7,826 bases of DNA from JBDIBB01 sp039812685. Lineage in GTDB: Bacteria > Acidobacteriota > Vicinamibacteria > Vicinamibacterales > JAFNAJ01. Each line of letters starts with the position of its first letter. Position 1 is the first letter of the stretch. The position numbers and the translations under genes were made by a program. The DNA is taken from contig JBDIBB010000170.1 in NCBI GenBank assembly GCA_039812685.1, positions 1 to 7,826 on the forward strand, written 5' to 3'. Below are positions 6,736 through 7,826 of the stretch, piece after piece. Under the pieces are notes generated by a model that made no database searches, had not been told where the DNA came from, and worked only from the letters and a program-made list of their open reading frames with translations.

Positions 6736-6749
6736 GCTGATGTCAGCAT
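6734..6749. promoter_or_regulatory. Palindrome on the start codon of the hypothetical gene (possible operator)
   Basis: ATGCTGA-TG-TCAGCAT is a perfect 7-bp inverted repeat around 2 bp. It covers two bases of the ATG at 6735 and most of the putative -10 hexamer. A dimeric repressor bound here would block initiation. The protein that would bind it is unknown, and no regulator gene sits next to it in the window. Confidence 0.4.
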
Positions 6750-6750
6750 A
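6745..6750 (-). promoter_or_regulatory. Putative -10 hexamer for a leaderless hypothetical gene
   Basis: TATGCT on the minus strand ends 9 nt before the ATG at 6735, placing the expected transcription start at or next to the start codon. No Shine-Dalgarno-like purine run is present between them. No convincing -35 hexamer was found at 16-19 nt upstream, so the promoter call is tentative. Confidence 0.35.
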
Positions 6751-6873
6751 GCCGGATCGCGCTCCGGCCGGGGTCGGATCGCGTCCGGCCCGCCATGCGC
6801 CCGCCCTCGCCACACCCTGGCCCCCGGCTGCCGGGGCGTTGGTGGACCGGGAGTGCGTCCGACGCGAGAGCAG

Positions 6874-6882
6874 TGCTATAAC
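6874..6882 (+). promoter_or_regulatory. Putative extended -10 promoter of the M14 peptidase gene
   Basis: TGCTATAAC contains a TG-n motif followed by TATAAC, a one-base departure from TATAAT. It ends 9 nt before the ATG at 6892, so transcription would begin at or just before the start codon. The intervening bases (CCCTCCACC) cannot act as a ribosome binding site. A -35 element is weak (TGCGTC at 6854-6859), which an extended -10 could compensate for. Confidence 0.5.
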
Positions 6883-6891
6883 CCCTCCACC

Positions 6892-7826
6892 ATGCTCCGC
6901 TCAGCCGCCGCTCTCGCGCTCCTCGCCCTGCTCCCGGTCTCCGCCGCGCGCGCCCAGGCCACGCTGCCGTCGCCCGAGTCGGTGCTCGGCCATCGGGTGG
7001 GCGCCGACTACAAGGTCGCGACCTACGACGAGACGATCGCCTACTTCCAGAAGCTCGATGCCGCGTCCGATCGCCTGACGATGATGGCGGCGGGCAAGTC
7101 GACCGGGGGGCGGACGTTCTGGCTGGCGGCCATTTCCTCCGCCGGGAACCTCCGGAAGCTCGATCGCTACCGCGAGATCGCGCGGCGGCTCGCGCGGCCG
7201 GCGGACCTGGGCGAGGCCGAGGCGCGCCAACTCGCGCGTGAGGGCCGCGTCCTCGTCCACATCGACGGGGGCCTGCACGCGACGGAGGTCGCGGGCCCGC
7301 AGCACACCATGCAGCTCGCCTACGACCTGCTGGCGAAGGCCGACGACCCCGAGTACGCGCACATCTTCGAGAACGTGATCCTGCTGCTCTGGCCCACGAT
7401 CAACCCCGACGGCCAGCAGATGGTGGCCGAGTGGTATCGCGGCAACGTCGGGACACCGTTCGAGGTGGCGCCGCTGCCCCGGCTCTACCAGGAGTACGTC
7501 GGGCACGACAACAACCGCGACGGCTACATGCTGAACATGATCGAGTCGCGCGTGATGGAGCACGCCTGGCGGCAGTGGGAGCCGCAGATCATCCACGTGC
7601 ACCACCAGAGCTCGCCGTTCCCGACGCGCATCTGGCTGCCGCCGTTCGCCGAGCCGATCGGATCGCAGGCCCCCTATCTCATCTCGCGCGAGATCAACAT
7701 GATCGGGATGGCGATGGCCAAGGGGCTGGAGGAGCGCGGGCAGGTGGGCGCCACGCACATGGGGACCGGCTTCGACGCGTGGTACCCGGGCTACATCGAC
7801 TACAAGCCGGTGTTCCAGAACATCGC
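6892..7826 (+). CDS. Secreted M14-family zinc carboxypeptidase, N-terminal part
   Basis: The 311 visible residues are the N-terminal part of a zinc carboxypeptidase-like enzyme; the frame is open at the right edge. Residues 1-21 form a clear signal peptide (Arg3, then a Leu/Ala-rich core) with likely cleavage after ARA, before Q22, so the enzyme acts in the periplasm or outside the cell. The M14 zinc motif HxxE is H129-A-T-E132, after a beta strand VLVHIDGG. The third zinc ligand is probably in IHVHHQ (H235, H237 or H238), about 105 residues later, a normal M14 spacing. NPDG (171-174) and NNRDG (207-211, substrate-binding Asn-Arg) are also family hallmarks. The catalytic glutamate lies beyond the window. 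The ATG at 6892 gives the signal peptide directly; no ribosome binding site precedes it. It is divergent from the hox side and appears functionally unrelated. The exact substrate is not predictable. Confidence 0.9.
   Translation, partial: MLRSAAALALLALLPVSAARAQATLPSPESVLGHRVGADYKVATYDETIAYFQKLDAASDRLTMMAAGKSTGGRTFWLAAISSAGNLRKLDRYREIARRLARPADLGEAEARQLAREGRVLVHIDGGLHATEVAGPQHTMQLAYDLLAKADDPEYAHIFENVILLLWPTINPDGQQMVAEWYRGNVGTPFEVAPLPRLYQEYVGHDNNRDGYMLNMIESRVMEHAWRQWEPQIIHVHHQSSPFPTRIWLPPFAEPIGSQAPYLISREINMIGMAMAKGLEERGQVGATHMGTGFDAWYPGYIDYKPVFQNI

Larger units (their letters stand above)
6736..6891. other. Divergent intergenic region between hypothetical gene and M14 peptidase
   Basis: This 156-nt stretch separates two divergently transcribed genes and should contain both promoters. 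Besides the two -10-like elements it holds an inverted repeat CCCCGG-CTG-CCGGGG (6822-6836). No small gene or RNA gene is evident. Confidence 0.6.

Noticed and set aside
6822..6836. CCCCGG-CTG-CCGGGG hairpin as a terminator
   Set aside because: It lies between divergent promoters, no gene points into it, and no T-run follows on either strand.
6901..7758. Minus-strand open frame opposite the M14 peptidase
   Set aside because: The plus strand carries a signal peptide and all visible M14 motifs, while the opposite frame is compositionally a shadow.

Overview
The window is GC-rich (about two thirds G+C by eye) and comes from a bacterium. Most of it is a compact minus-strand operon for a soluble, NAD-coupled, bidirectional [NiFe] hydrogenase of the group 3d (Hox) type. 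In transcription order the genes are hoxF (5440-3629), hoxU (3615-2905), hoxY (2908-2360), hoxH (2346-865), the maturation protease hoxW (868-395) and a receiver-domain response regulator (408 running off the left edge). They are separated by at most 13 nt or overlap by 4-14 nt, and every one has a recognisable Shine-Dalgarno sequence. HoxF carries the NuoE/HoxE-like domain at its own N-terminus, as in the Ralstonia (Cupriavidus) eutropha enzyme, so no separate hoxE is present.

The Hox genes encode one enzyme. HoxH holds the Ni-Fe site that splits or forms H2. HoxY takes the electrons through its [4Fe-4S] cluster, HoxU relays them through several clusters, and HoxF passes them via FMN to NAD+. 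HoxW trims the HoxH C-terminal tail after nickel insertion. Ligand residues for all these steps are visible. The hyp genes needed for Ni-Fe cofactor assembly are not in the window.

Upstream of hoxF is a 209-nt gap holding a good match to a sigma-54 (-24/-12) promoter, two small inverted repeats and a predicted leader of about 140 nt. Further right is a minus-strand gene for an unrecognised, probably exported or membrane-anchored protein of 361 aa (6735-5650). A 156-nt divergent intergenic region follows. Last is a plus-strand gene for a secreted M14-family zinc carboxypeptidase (from 6892), cut by the right edge.

The two divergent flanking genes lack Shine-Dalgarno sequences and have -10-like hexamers 9 nt before their ATGs, suggesting leaderless transcripts. 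The high GC, the secreted M14 peptidase, the apparent leaderless genes and the type of hypothetical protein fit an Acidobacteriota member (for example a Vicinamibacteria-like soil lineage). This is an inference of moderate confidence; no rRNA or other phylogenetic marker is present. No tRNA, CRISPR array, insertion sequence or phage gene is visible.

Most genes here belong to known families. The less ordinary signals are regulatory: the putative sigma-54 promoter, the response regulator embedded in the operon, and the palindrome on the start codon of the hypothetical gene.
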